A DNA stretch of 38,219 nt from Acidimicrobiales bacterium (GCA_020628305.1 JAHDFH010000015.1:1-38219); one strand, 5' to 3'. Positions 8,613 to 17,436 are shown, numbered from the stretch's first letter. Notes: a model not told the origin generated them from the sequence alone. Made by a program: numbers and translations.

Positions 8613-9586
8613 TACTTGTCCTCCGAGTCTTGTTGGGGAGCATCGCCTGTTAGGGTCAAGAACACATCATCCAGAGTCGGACGTCGAAGCCCAACATCTG
8701 TGACACTTAACCCCGCTGCTCGGAGCGACTGCAAAACCTGTTCAAGCGATTCAACTCCTGAATCGACCGAGGCAAGCAAGGTTCGAGAGCTTTGCGTAAC
8801 TTCAACGTCTCCTTGCCTTCCAGGTAGGCTCTCCATTACCGATTTAGCTGAATCTATGTTGGCTTCATCAGCAATCGTAATCTCAACTCTGGAACCACCC
8901 ATCTGTGCCTTAAGTTCATCTGAAGTCCCTTTGGCTATTGCTTTGCCTTTATCGATAACGACGATCTCATCTGCAAGCTGATCAGCTTCTTCCAAGTACT
9001 GAGTTGTAAGAAGTAGCGTTGTGCCGCCCGATACAAGTTCTCTGATTACACCCCAAAGCTCAATACGACTACGTGGATCTAAACCAGTTGTTGGTTCATC
9101 AAGGAACAAGATGGGTGGGCTAGCAACAATGGACGCAGCTAGATCGAGTCGTCGACGCATACCTCCTGAATAGCCTTTGGCAGGTCGATCTGCTGATTCG
9201 ACTAAGTCGAAACGCTCCAATAGTTCATCAGCACGCTTCTTGGCATCAGATGAAGAGAACCTGTATAGGCGAGCAATCATCTTCAGATTTTCACGGCCTG
9301 TTAGAACCTCATCGACAGCGGCGTATTGTCCTGACAAGCCAAGTCGGGTGCGGATTTGTTCTGGCTGTGTAGCTAGGTCTAGACCATCGATGGTAGCTGT
9401 TCCAGAATCTGCAACTGCCAACGTTGAGAGAATAGAAACGGCCGTTGTCTTTCCTGCGCCGTTCGGACCAAGCAAACCAAGCACAGATCCACGCTGAACA
9501 TCTAAATCTAGATTATCCAGTGCCTTTACATCGCCGTATAACTTGCTCAATCCTCTGGCAACAATTGCTGCGTCTGATCCGGTCAA
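8612..9586 (-). CDS. ABC transporter ATP-binding protein (DrrA-like)
   Basis: This 324-residue ATPase shows Walker A GPNGAGKTT (about residues 39-47), the Q-loop region SGQYAAVDEVLTGRENL, the signature YSGGMRRRLDLAASI, Walker B ILFLDEPTTGLDP, and TTQYLEEADQLAD. The Gln in TTQYL stands where many ABC ATPases have His, a feature usual in DrrA-type proteins. A C-terminal domain of about 100 residues follows, as in DrrA. The start is a TTG preceded by a good GAGGG at six bases. It energises the permease encoded next to it and is divergent, across 85 bases, from a winged-helix regulator gene. Confidence 0.92.
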   Translation of the reverse strand: MTGSDAAIVARGLSKLYGDVKALDNLDLDVQRGSVLGLLGPNGAGKTTAVSILSTLAVADSGTATIDGLDLATQPEQIRTRLGLSGQYAAVDEVLTGRENLKMIARLYRFSSSDAKKRADELLERFDLVESADRPAKGYSGGMRRRLDLAASIVASPPILFLDEPTTGLDPRSRIELWGVIRELVSGGTTLLLTTQYLEEADQLADEIVVIDKGKAIAKGTSDELKAQMGGSRVEITIADEANIDSAKSVMESLPGRQGDVEVTQSSRTLLASVDSGVESLEQVLQSLRAAGLSVTDVGLRRPTLDDVFLTLTGDAPQQDSEDK

Positions 9587-9608
9587 TGTATCCCTCTCTT
9601 TAACCTTC

Positions 9609-9631
9609 GACTAACTACTCATAGACTAACT
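9609..9631. repeat. Direct repeats GACTAACT in the divergent promoter region
   Basis: GACTAACT occurs at 9609-9616 and 9624-9631, a 15-base period. The repeats lie between the DrrA-like start and the regulator promoter, so they could be binding half-sites for the neighbouring winged-helix protein. Confidence 0.35.
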
Positions 9632-9637
9632 GAGAAA

Positions 9638-9665
9638 TTGGATCGGAGAGATCTCTAGCTAGTAT
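9638..9665 (+). promoter_or_regulatory. Leaderless promoter of the winged-helix gene with internal palindrome
   Basis: TTGGAT (9638-9643) and TAGTAT (9660-9665) are 16 bases apart, and the ATG at 9672 follows six bases after the -10, so the mRNA is probably leaderless. The spacer contains the perfect palindrome AGAGATCTCT (9647-9656), well placed for autoregulation. Confidence 0.5.
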
Positions 9666-9671
9666 TGATTT

Positions 9672-10100
9672 ATGGCAAAACCAACTGAAGAAGAGCAGAA
9701 CTTGTTTGATTGGTCACTGGCTGACGACTTGCGACGTATGAGAGTGCTGGTAGTGTATGGTAATTTTGAAGCCACGAAGCATCACCCAGCTTCCCTACTT
9801 GAAGCTTTAGCTCACAGCAAAGATATCGGATTGAAAAACAGACGCTTTCACTTTCATCGCATGACGGTCCAATTTCACCGCTTTGGATATCTTGACCAAA
9901 TTGAGCGAGGGGAAGACTTCGTGTACCCACTAACTCAAAAGGCAAAAGACTTTCTGTCTCAAGACAGAGGCAAGCGCGAACCCCTGCCATCTCTAGGTGA
10001 TTTAGTGCGGGGAGTTCGGGATCGCCTCTTACCTCCAAGCAGCAATCCCGGCTGGGCCCGATCACCTGGTTCATCCAGACCAGCACAAGTTCGCCGGTAG
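9672..10100 (+). CDS. Winged-helix DNA-binding protein, probable transporter regulator
   Basis: This 142-residue protein contains, at about residues 38-100, a helix-turn-helix followed by a wing (HHPASLLEALAHSKDIG, RFHFHRMTVQFHRFGYLDQIERGEDFVYPLTQKAKDFL). This pattern is typical of MarR/PadR/HxlR-like winged-helix regulators. The C-terminal 40 residues are Pro/Arg/Ser-rich and probably disordered. It is transcribed away from the DrrAB-type exporter genes, an arrangement typical of local transcriptional control of a transporter. The exact family and inducer cannot be told. The shared 85-base gap holds a palindrome and a pair of direct repeats that could be its operators. Confidence 0.65.
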   Translation: MAKPTEEEQNLFDWSLADDLRRMRVLVVYGNFEATKHHPASLLEALAHSKDIGLKNRRFHFHRMTVQFHRFGYLDQIERGEDFVYPLTQKAKDFLSQDRGKREPLPSLGDLVRGVRDRLLPPSSNPGWARSPGSSRPAQVRR

Positions 10101-10298
10101 TGCCCATAGTATCGTATCTAGCCCGCTTGCTGAGGCTTCTCCAAACAGACCTCCAGAAACAGGCACCTAAACACACCCTCCACCAACTCGCTCCCATAGC
10201 CCACAATAGTCACCAGCGCTTTAACAACGTCACCCGCTCTCCATCACAGTCGCCCCGGTCGCTGTTCAAGTGTTATAGAACGAGCAACTGCAGTTACT

Positions 10299-10332
10299 GA
10301 GATCCCGGAATCCACTTCGCTCCGGGATGACC
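10299..10332 (+). repeat. Palindromic GAGATCC...GGATGAC element, copy 3
   Basis: GAGATCCCGG, a loop of about 12 bases, then CCGGGATGACC. The arms ATCCCGG and CCGGGAT are perfect complements. This is the best-preserved palindrome of the family. Confidence 0.7.
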
Positions 10333-10372
10333 GCAAGGTGAGGCTGGAGCTCTGGAAGCCGAGAAGACGCCA

Positions 10373-10411
10373 GGGTCATTCTGGCTGGCCTCGACGGCCA
10401 GCTGGAATCTC
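10373..10411 (-). repeat. Palindromic GAGATTCC...GAATGAC element, copy 4 (inverted)
   Basis: Read on the minus strand this begins GAGATTCCAGCTGGCC and ends GGCCAGCCAGAATGACCC, so CTGGCC and GGCCAG pair around a short loop. It faces copy 3 in the opposite orientation 40 bases away; the pair resembles a small composite palindromic unit. Confidence 0.6.
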
Positions 10412-10500
10412 TAACGACATCAGTCAAAATCCGATTAAAGGCAGCTAGCAACCTCTCGGTGCCGCTAAGGCCACTCAAGATAGCCGGCCGGAGACAGCAA

Positions 10501-10533
10501 GTGGGACAAATTACCCCGTCCCTAATGCCGCGG
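10501..10533 (-). repeat. 3'-end palindromic element, copy 1
   Basis: Directly after the surface-protein stop codon the minus strand reads CCGCGGCATTAGGGAC, then GGGGTAATTTGTCCC. GGGAC and GTCCC can pair around a ten-base loop. Near-identical sequence follows the next two minus-strand genes. Confidence 0.65.
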
Positions 10534-13500
10534 CTAGCCGAGCAACTTTCTGCGTTGAAGCAGCACACCAGAAACAAGCACCAGCAAACCGAACCCGGCC
10601 AACCATATAGTTGACGCACCCGTAAAAGCAATTGTTTCAACGGTTCCGCCCACAGTTATTACAGCTATATCAGAATCATCCTCATCACCGCCGGTTCCAT
10701 CAACCACATCATCAACAACCACATCATTATCCGACAAGATATCTGATAGCGAATCAACATCTATAATTCTGTTTCCATCCTCATCTCTGAAACCCGCAAC
10801 CTCAGCAAGATTGGTTATCTCACCTGGAGCGTCGGCTGAAATTTCAAACGTGATAGGAACCTCAACCATCATCCCCGCCGGAATCGAAACAATAGGCTCA
10901 ACCAACCCCACAACCCCATCCTCAATCTCAACCCAACCCTCATCAGCCAACACAAGCCCTGCCGGAACATAGTCAACAACTTCAACATCAAACGCATCTG
11001 CAGTACCCTGATTCAAAATCCGAACCGTGTAACTCACCAAATCCCCCGGAGCATAAACAGCCGTCTCAGATTCAATAGCAACCTTCTGCAAAGCCAAATC
11101 ATACGGAGAAGTAAACCCAAAATCCTGAACTACATCATCAGACACATCTAACAACGTTGCATCACTATTAGGCCCAATAAGAGTGAACCTAGAGGCCAAA
11201 TCCAAACCACCATCAGAATCGTAAGAAGCTACGAGCCCAGCAGGCAAAGAATCCACATCAACCCGCACGCTATACGTGCCAGAACCCAAACCAGCAAACA
11301 AATAGTGCCCCGATTCATCAGAAACTGAAGTCACCGGGATGCCAGCCGAAGTCAACACAGGATCACCACCAGCATCCAACAACTCCAAAATCACCCCAAC
11401 CAGAGGACGCTCCCCCTCATCAAAAACTCCATCAGAATCAGCATCCAACCAAACTAAATCTCCTACAGAGCCAGCAACCACACCAACACAAACATCATTA
11501 CTAACGACATCCAAAGTCACCACAGCAGCGTTAGAACCAACATTGGCGCAGAACAAATCACCATCCATAGACAACCCAGAACTCAACGTCAACGTAATCT
11601 CCCGAGGAACCTCACCCGAAACAACAGTCGGCAACAAAGCCCTAAAACCGGTGACCGTCGATAAGTCAGTAGGTGGAGAAGACAGCCAAACAGTCTCCCC
11701 TGTACCCACAACCGAAACATCAGGCACATCTGTTACAGGATCAACCAAACCAAACGAGCAGATCTCATCCAACAACATATTACCCGACCCCAAGCTATCC
11801 CCAGTCGGCCAATTAGAAGGAGCACACGGACGCTGATCCACCAACTCCACTGACGTCGTAGTGTACTCAAACACCTCACCCGCCCCAGAACCAACAACAC
11901 CAACAAACCCAGCACGACCAGACACATCAACTGTTGACGTCTCCGTATTCGCATTAAACCGCAACTCAGAGTTGAACCGCTCAGGAGACGCACCAACAAC
12001 AGAACCATCCACACCATCACCCTCAAAAGGCAACACACCAATCAACTGACCCCGACCCAAATCGTCACGCCCGCCATTCACGTAAGAAAAAGTCAAATCA
12101 AAATCATTGCCAGGTTCAACCACCTCAAACCCAGCGCTAGCAAAAACACCAAACTCGCTTGATTCTGCGAATGAGTTAGATACCCAACGAGAGGTCCAGG
12201 CTGAATCCACTACATCATTTATGGATTGAATATCAGACGTTATTTCGACATAGTTCCAGATTCTTGTCGTACTCCAGGTTGGGTCTTCTGAGTTAGTGGT
12301 GACAGTAACCTCAAATGGCTGAAGGTCGGAGCTATCAACTACATCACTGATTACGAAATCCACACTGTGCGTAGCTTCATCATAAACTTCCAGACACGTG
12401 GGCATAACAACAGCGCAAGTTGAAGACGCAAATTCCATAGCGTTATCGAGCTCATCAGTAATCGTTATAACTGCGCCAGGAGCATAAGTTCCATAAAAGC
12501 GAGGTGTTACTTGGTAACTTGTTTCTTCATTGAAGTCAACTAGGTACGTAGAGTCGTCTGATCTCGTCATCCAGATTGTATAGAAAGCATCAACTAGTCG
12601 GGTTCTATCCGCAGTTCTTGCATTGAAGGAATAAACACCAGTCGGGTCATCGTCGATCAGATAGCTTCCCGTTTCATCAAGAGGTGGAATCCAACCTTGC
12701 CCAGGGGAGGCGGACATGTAATTTTCGGTCCGAGATGCCACGTTTGCCAACAGGTCAGTGACTGATGTGTCGATCACCTCATTCACTCGAACGTTGAAAG
12801 TGAAAACCATACGAAAGTCGTCTAACTGAGAATTCCCGATCTGTTGACCGAGGTCAGCAATGTCTCTGTCCCAAAGCACTCTGACACGAACAACGGATTC
12901 CTCTCCACCCGGAAGAGCGCTGTAATCAGAGACCCAATCTGATGAACCATCGCCATCTAGGTCATCTTCACAAGTGGCGGTCCAAGAATCATCACTAGTA
13001 ACGGAGTAAGGCACGTCAGAAAACTCAACTCTTACCCCACCTTCTTGAGCTGTATAAAAGCCCCACCTGTTGGTCTCAGGCGTTGAACCAGAACCTGTGA
13101 AGGCATAGACCGATGGGTTGTAGCCCGGCAGATCATGATAGTCGATGCGCTGATCGGGAGGATCGCCGTTGTAACGATAGGAGTCGGTTAAAGGCAAAGT
13201 ATCCGGCGTTACCCACCACATAATGGTGTCTTCATAGACACCTGTGTAGGCAGCTTCTTGACTTCCATCATTTCTATATCCGGCAAAGGTGAACAGATCC
13301 GTATCGATCGTTTCGCAAATACCTCGATGAGTCAAGTTGCTCTCAACCGTACTGTCGTAGATGCTTAAAGAAACTGGCATCTCCTGGCCTCGCGTTGCGA
13401 GAGTACTTCCAGATTTAGTAGCTCGACCACTTTGAAGATAGCCACTGAAGGTCTTAACAAATCTGATAGGGCCAGGTGGCGTTTCAGCCAACACAAAGGA

Positions 13501-14745
13501 GTTAGAATCAACTAATGGGTTGAGATTTACAGCTCCACTTGCTGAAAGCAAGTTAGTTGAAAACTCAGTGCCCGTCGGACCCCAGCTTTCCAACTGGGCG
13601 GTGTTAGCGATCTCCAGAGCTTCGCCAGCGGCAGTATCTAAATCAATGTCTGACAATGGAATGAAGAAATCGACTCCCACCTCAAAAAACATCGCTTCAT
13701 CAGAGTTGTCGCTCCAGTGGTCGGTGATCATGCTGGCCTGGGTGTTGTAACCATTGACTTCGATGAAGATGTCAGTTCCAGGACCGCCTGGTTGAGAACA
13801 GCTGATTGATTGCACCAGCTCTGGGTACATGTTGAAGCATCCATCGCCACCAGAGCCAGACTTGAGAACGATGTTGTCCGCTACAAGTCCTTGAACGTTG
13901 TGGGTGGCGGCCCAGGAATCCCTAAACACAAATGACTGTAAACCTGCGCTGCCTTGAAGTCTTTCACTTGGCCGATCACCAATCAACCTCAGCGTCCATG
14001 TAAGCGTAAAGCCAGCTTCGCCGGTTGGCGACTGGGCCGCTTGAACGAGCCGGGGGGTGTAACTTGCCTGCCGAGAATCTGGTAGGGACGCTACGGTCTT
14101 GTCGAGTCTCACGTCGAACCCTGCGGTTATCATAGTTGAAGGACTGCCAAGACCTTGAGTTGTGCCGACACCTCCTAGATTGACGTTGTTGCCTGAGCCT
14201 CCTGTTATAGAGGCCTCGATCTGGTCGCCGTTTGAACCGATCGCTCGTGCGTCAACTAAGTAAGATCGCTTAGAGCCTTCTTCCATGGGTCCGACGTTAC
14301 AAACCAGTGTTTCGTTGTGTCCGTCTCCATCTGTATCGATAATTCCCGAATCTGGAATGGGGTTCTCGCTTGGTTCGTATCGCTGGGTGAGACAGTAGAA
14401 CGGTAGCTCCGCAAAGTATGCATTCTCGTTAAGTTCGATGGTGAAGTTGACGTTGGTGTCGTCAGCGTCGTTCATAGCTATCTCAACTCGATAAGTTACC
14501 GCATCTTGAGATCTAACAATGCCGTTGTTTAACGATGAGTCTGTCCCTGCATCGTTTGTTCCATCCCAAGTGGTCGCGTCCAACGGCTCAGAACCATCAG
14601 ACTGCACAAGAATCACAGCCTCAACAGACGGCTCCTGAGCAGCGGGCAAACCAACAGCAACAACAGCGCCAACGATCACTAATGCCAAAGCTGCCAACAA
14701 CTGCCAGCCAAGTCTAGAAAGACTAAACAAAACAACCCTCCACAC
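10534..14745 (-). CDS. Large cell-wall-anchored surface protein with SdrD_B-like and DUF11 domains
   Basis: This 1403-residue protein begins with a positively charged N-terminus and a hydrophobic segment (about residues 13-36), a signal peptide. The long central part is Thr/Ser/Asp-rich beta-structure. At about 1095-1210 is an SdrD B-like/Cna-B-type repeat (GSVGDLVWLDADSDGVFDEGE, then GHYLFAGLGSGTYSVRVD) with an Asp-rich calcium-type loop. At about 1213-1330 is a DUF11 domain (DLALQKV, YAPGDLVSYTVRILNQGT). The C-terminus has the sorting signal IAFTG, a hydrophobic stretch and RRK, resembling the LAxTG signals used by class E sortases. No sortase gene is in the window. Adhesion or surface-layer function is likely but unproven. 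Base composition changes along the gene: the first 50 codons and the last 530 or so are very G/T-rich on the coding strand, the middle is not. Confidence 0.9.
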   Translation of the reverse strand: MWRVVLFSLSRLGWQLLAALALVIVGAVVAVGLPAAQEPSVEAVILVQSDGSEPLDATTWDGTNDAGTDSSLNNGIVRSQDAVTYRVEIAMNDADDTNVNFTIELNENAYFAELPFYCLTQRYEPSENPIPDSGIIDTDGDGHNETLVCNVGPMEEGSKRSYLVDARAIGSNGDQIEASITGGSGNNVNLGGVGTTQGLGSPSTMITAGFDVRLDKTVASLPDSRQASYTPRLVQAAQSPTGEAGFTLTWTLRLIGDRPSERLQGSAGLQSFVFRDSWAATHNVQGLVADNIVLKSGSGGDGCFNMYPELVQSISCSQPGGPGTDIFIEVNGYNTQASMITDHWSDNSDEAMFFEVGVDFFIPLSDIDLDTAAGEALEIANTAQLESWGPTGTEFSTNLLSASGAVNLNPLVDSNSFVLAETPPGPIRFVKTFSGYLQSGRATKSGSTLATRGQEMPVSLSIYDSTVESNLTHRGICETIDTDLFTFAGYRNDGSQEAAYTGVYEDTIMWWVTPDTLPLTDSYRYNGDPPDQRIDYHDLPGYNPSVYAFTGSGSTPETNRWGFYTAQEGGVRVEFSDVPYSVTSDDSWTATCEDDLDGDGSSDWVSDYSALPGGEESVVRVRVLWDRDIADLGQQIGNSQLDDFRMVFTFNVRVNEVIDTSVTDLLANVASRTENYMSASPGQGWIPPLDETGSYLIDDDPTGVYSFNARTADRTRLVDAFYTIWMTRSDDSTYLVDFNEETSYQVTPRFYGTYAPGAVITITDELDNAMEFASSTCAVVMPTCLEVYDEATHSVDFVISDVVDSSDLQPFEVTVTTNSEDPTWSTTRIWNYVEITSDIQSINDVVDSAWTSRWVSNSFAESSEFGVFASAGFEVVEPGNDFDLTFSYVNGGRDDLGRGQLIGVLPFEGDGVDGSVVGASPERFNSELRFNANTETSTVDVSGRAGFVGVVGSGAGEVFEYTTTSVELVDQRPCAPSNWPTGDSLGSGNMLLDEICSFGLVDPVTDVPDVSVVGTGETVWLSSPPTDLSTVTGFRALLPTVVSGEVPREITLTLSSGLSMDGDLFCANVGSNAAVVTLDVVSNDVCVGVVAGSVGDLVWLDADSDGVFDEGERPLVGVILELLDAGGDPVLTSAGIPVTSVSDESGHYLFAGLGSGTYSVRVDVDSLPAGLVASYDSDGGLDLASRFTLIGPNSDATLLDVSDDVVQDFGFTSPYDLALQKVAIESETAVYAPGDLVSYTVRILNQGTADAFDVEVVDYVPAGLVLADEGWVEIEDGVVGLVEPIVSIPAGMMVEVPITFEISADAPGEITNLAEVAGFRDEDGNRIIDVDSLSDILSDNDVVVDDVVDGTGGDEDDSDIAVITVGGTVETIAFTGASTIWLAGFGLLVLVSGVLLQRRKLLG

Positions 14746-14803
14746 AACTCATGGGAGGACTTTAACACGCATCAAACAGCCAAAAGCGCACCTAAGGCGA
14801 TAG

Positions 14804-14835
14804 GCGCGGCAAATTACCCCGTCCCGAATGTCCCA
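14804..14835 (-). repeat. 3'-end palindromic element, copy 2
   Basis: Two bases after the stop codon of the secreted-protein gene the minus strand reads TGGGACATTCGGGAC, then GGGGTAATTTGCCGCGC. The core GGGACGGGGTAATTTG is identical to copy 1. The flanking arms are less complementary, so the hairpin is weaker. Confidence 0.6.
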
Positions 14836-14837
14836 GA

Positions 14838-16364
14838 TTAGAGGGCGTCTTCGTAAGGCTGTGCGGGAGTTTGGCAACGAGGGTCGCCAGCATTTGGAGT
14901 TGATCGAAAGGCTGTTCCTTGTGGGACTGCGCACTTGATCTGATAACCAGAAGGCTTGTTCCAATCTGGAGGCATAACTTCTAGCTGTGACCAGTCAATT
15001 GCATATAGTATGTCCCACTCCTGCGCATCTTTGTAGGCAGTCTCAGCCCACAAATTTCCGGAAGCCAAACCGTTAAATGTTGCAGCCAAGCCACTTTCAG
15101 CCTGGAAACAGAAACAACCAGCTTCGTCGTGAACAACGATCCCATAATCTCTAGCAGCTTTAGCAACCATCCGAGCATACGGATGGGCAATAGCCTCTAC
15201 GTTAAAATCTGCAGGCAAACGAAGATACTGACCTTCGTAGAGACAGTTCTGCGCTCCACCAACCGCATTCTCGACCGTTGTCCCACGCTCACCCTTACTA
15301 GGGTTATTGCAGTAGCCGTCGTTTCGGTTAGCCGGATACGACGCTCCCCCAGCGTTGACCATTTCAGTTGATATACCGATTGCGTGTCGAATCTCGCCTC
15401 TTCTAACATCCTCGAGCGTGATGGTTAGGCCTGGCGCTGTCAACCCTGCGGCGTCAGCCCCAGTAGGGAACGCGAACGCTCCTTTACCCTGTGACCCAAA
15501 GTTTTTGATGATGCCGCCCCAACAAACTTCTAAACCGGAGTTGCCAGTGAGGTTAGAAGTCTGAGCACGCCAAAACTCAATCAGGATGTCTTTCCGATAA
15601 TCATAAATCACTAGATGATAGTCACCATCGCCAGGCTGCATCTTGAAGTCTGACGGCAAAGGAATTCCTTGCTTACCGATATCAGAATACGCACCATTTA
15701 TATAGGGCTCAAAGTGTTCGTCCTTCCAGTTCCACCAGGTACTGGCACCGCATCTTTCAGGTGAGAACTCGACCGTCTGAAAACTCTCACGTTCCGAATC
15801 TACAAGCAACATGTAAGGTGCATTGAAATCGTCTTCAAAGCCGCTGCCATAGCTATAGAGACGCTGGCCTCTTATTATCTCGTTGATGTGATTGGCAATT
15901 GTTGCGGAGTTCGAAAGTGTTGGAGTATCAGCAGGGAGCTTGCGGTTGAAAATCAGCGTTGTTGAGTTCATCCATGGAACTGCATAATCAGGCGCACCGT
16001 AAGTGGTGAAGAAAGTACCATTTGCATTTTGGTAGCCACCGTCTGACGGGGTGAAATCTTTCGGCGGAACGACCGTTGTTTGGTCAGTGGTTTGATCGAC
16101 TGAGTCTACAGAGGACGATGTTGGGAGTTCAGCAATTGTTGTGGCAGTTAGATCAACACTTTGATCCGAAGTTTGAGTGGTTGGTTCGTCAACAAAGATA
16201 GAGACCGTTGTATTGAAGGCATCGCCTGGCTGCTCGACTGGAACCTCAGCCGTTGAAATACCCGAGTTATTTCTGATCAGAGCAACTGCCAAGGCCGCCA
16301 TACCGCACATCGCTAGACACGCCACGATCATCGAAGATGTAGAAAGTTTGATGCCGCCGTTCAT
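14838..16364 (-). CDS. Secreted or membrane-tethered protein of unknown function
   Basis: The ATG at 16364 is chosen because GGAGG lies seven bases upstream; the longer frame to 16418 lacks this. The 508-residue protein has an N-terminal hydrophobic segment (about residues 10-32, signal or anchor), a Thr/Ser/Val-rich linker (about 40-100) and a large domain. That domain contains SYGSGFEDDFNAPYMLL, ERCGASTWWNWKDEHFEPYI, a GEIRHAIGIST segment and YARMVAKAARDYGIVVHDEAGCFCFQAE. The last two blocks resemble extracellular actinobacterial proteins of unassigned function in which a similar HA(I/L)xI and MxxAARxYGIVVxD pair occurs. Several Cys residues in the outer domain suggest disulfides. It is next to, and oriented with, the wall-anchored protein gene, so both may act at the cell surface. 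Confidence 0.75.
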   Translation of the reverse strand: MNGGIKLSTSSMIVACLAMCGMAALAVALIRNNSGISTAEVPVEQPGDAFNTTVSIFVDEPTTQTSDQSVDLTATTIAELPTSSSVDSVDQTTDQTTVVPPKDFTPSDGGYQNANGTFFTTYGAPDYAVPWMNSTTLIFNRKLPADTPTLSNSATIANHINEIIRGQRLYSYGSGFEDDFNAPYMLLVDSERESFQTVEFSPERCGASTWWNWKDEHFEPYINGAYSDIGKQGIPLPSDFKMQPGDGDYHLVIYDYRKDILIEFWRAQTSNLTGNSGLEVCWGGIIKNFGSQGKGAFAFPTGADAAGLTAPGLTITLEDVRRGEIRHAIGISTEMVNAGGASYPANRNDGYCNNPSKGERGTTVENAVGGAQNCLYEGQYLRLPADFNVEAIAHPYARMVAKAARDYGIVVHDEAGCFCFQAESGLAATFNGLASGNLWAETAYKDAQEWDILYAIDWSQLEVMPPDWNKPSGYQIKCAVPQGTAFRSTPNAGDPRCQTPAQPYEDAL

Positions 16365-16596
16365 GCGTCCGCCTCCACTTACATTTGTATCAAAAATGCG
16401 TGAGCCAGGACAGAGCAACTATGGAACTTCAATCAGATCAGTGTGGGGCTTTAGACCTATTGCGTCTAGTGAATGCACGCATCAACAGCCAAGCCGATCC
16501 AGCAGCCAACTATCGGAAACTTCCCCCAAACGCAATCGAGTTCAACCTAAATCCCAAGGTTGGCCAAACAAACCGCAATCAGAAGCACCAAACACC

Positions 16597-16630
16597 GGAC
16601 GCGACAAGTTGCCGCGTCCCTTATGCCGCG
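16597..16630 (-). repeat. 3'-end palindromic element, copy 3 (overlaps the CPBP stop codon)
   Basis: The minus strand reads GCGGCATAAGGGACGCGG, then CAACTTGTCGCGTCC. GGACGCG and CGCGTCC form a perfect seven-base stem with a nine-base loop. The GCGGCATAA at its left end supplies the last Ala codon and the TAA stop of the CPBP protease gene. Confidence 0.65.
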
Positions 16631-17436
16631 TCGACGAACAGAACCCCGATCACCGCGAAGAGGTTGAAATATCCGTGGGTTAATATTGCAGGGCCCAGGC
16701 GGTCGAAATAGAAGGTCATGACTGCTAGGCAAGCACCAAGCACAAAGATCGTTGCCCAGACCACCAACTGAGCATTTATTGACGGATCATCAGCTGAGTG
16801 CAAGAGAGCAAAGATTGATGTTGAAACTACGACGGCAAGAAGCCTCGCTGCTATGCCATTGTTGAAGAGACGACCACCAATACCTTCAAAGATTCTAAGC
16901 GTCATTCCTCTAAACACTATCTCTTCAGAGATTGGAGCTACAACGACTGCAAGTACCACTGCCAAGATAATCCAGCCAGAATTCATAGCATCGGAGAGAA
17001 TATTGGTGTTACTAACCTCATCGTCAATACTCAATAGTGCTTGCATGATTTGTTGCGTACCAAGCGCAAGCCCGAAAACTATTGGAAAGGCCAACAATCC
17101 AATACCAACATCCTGAAGTTTGACCCCCAACTTCCAATCTTTGAAAGGACCAAACCCTTTTCGAGCTACCCATATTGCGCCAGCCACAGCAAGTAACTGT
17201 TGCAGAAGTCCTGAGAGGAGAGTTGATTGAATTGGAATCTGAATCCCATTTCCTGAAGAGCCCGACAGAGCTTCATTGAGATCGTCTAATGACAAGTCAG
17301 AACTTATAATCACTAAAGGGAAGCTAAGCATTAATGCTAGGAAGAGAGGGCTAATGAACCCGATCAACCAGTCAATGATACTCAACCAAGTTCTGGGCTT
17401 TCTCTGCTCCACAGATGGTGAAATCTCCGTCATCAA
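16621..17436 (-). CDS. CPBP family intramembrane metalloprotease (CAAX/Abi type)
   Basis: This 271-residue membrane protein has about seven hydrophobic segments. The family motifs are present in order: ISEEIVFRG (EExxxR, about residues 167-175), FALLHS (FxxxH, about 212) and a C-terminal LGPAILTHGYFN (HxxxN/B type). These residues form the active site of intramembrane glutamic/metallo-type CPBP proteases, related to Rce1. A role in processing membrane or surface proteins, or in bacteriocin immunity, is known for relatives; the substrate here is unknown. The start is preceded by GGAGG. The gene lies just after rpoC on the same strand, and its stop codon is embedded in a palindromic element. 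Confidence 0.88.
   Translation of the reverse strand: MMTEISPSVEQRKPRTWLSIIDWLIGFISPLFLALMLSFPLVIISSDLSLDDLNEALSGSSGNGIQIPIQSTLLSGLLQQLLAVAGAIWVARKGFGPFKDWKLGVKLQDVGIGLLAFPIVFGLALGTQQIMQALLSIDDEVSNTNILSDAMNSGWIILAVVLAVVVAPISEEIVFRGMTLRIFEGIGGRLFNNGIAARLLAVVVSTSIFALLHSADDPSINAQLVVWATIFVLGACLAVMTFYFDRLGPAILTHGYFNLFAVIGVLFVDAA

Larger units (their letters stand above)
10101..10533. other. Intergenic repeat-bearing region between convergent genes
   Basis: This 433-base gap separates the winged-helix gene (plus) from the surface-protein gene (minus), whose 3' ends face each other. It contains two GAGATCC-type palindromic elements in opposite orientation (10299-10332 and 10373-10411), a ten-base palindrome AACTGCAGTT near 10287-10296, and one copy of the 3'-end element (10501-10533). 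The only open frame (10100-10300, 66 codons) looks non-coding. Confidence 0.6.

Noticed and set aside
10100-10300. 66-codon plus-strand frame after the winged-helix gene
   Set aside because: Low-complexity composition, no ribosome-binding site, and it overlaps the start of palindromic element copy 3.
11339-11836. 165-codon plus-strand frame inside the surface-protein gene
   Set aside because: It is the antisense shadow of the G/T-skewed coding strand; its Thr/Pro/Ser-rich product reflects the skew, not a gene.
16365-16418. Upstream start for the secreted protein
   Set aside because: The ATG at 16364 has GGAGG at seven bases and gives a proper signal-anchor; the 18-residue extension lies over that site.
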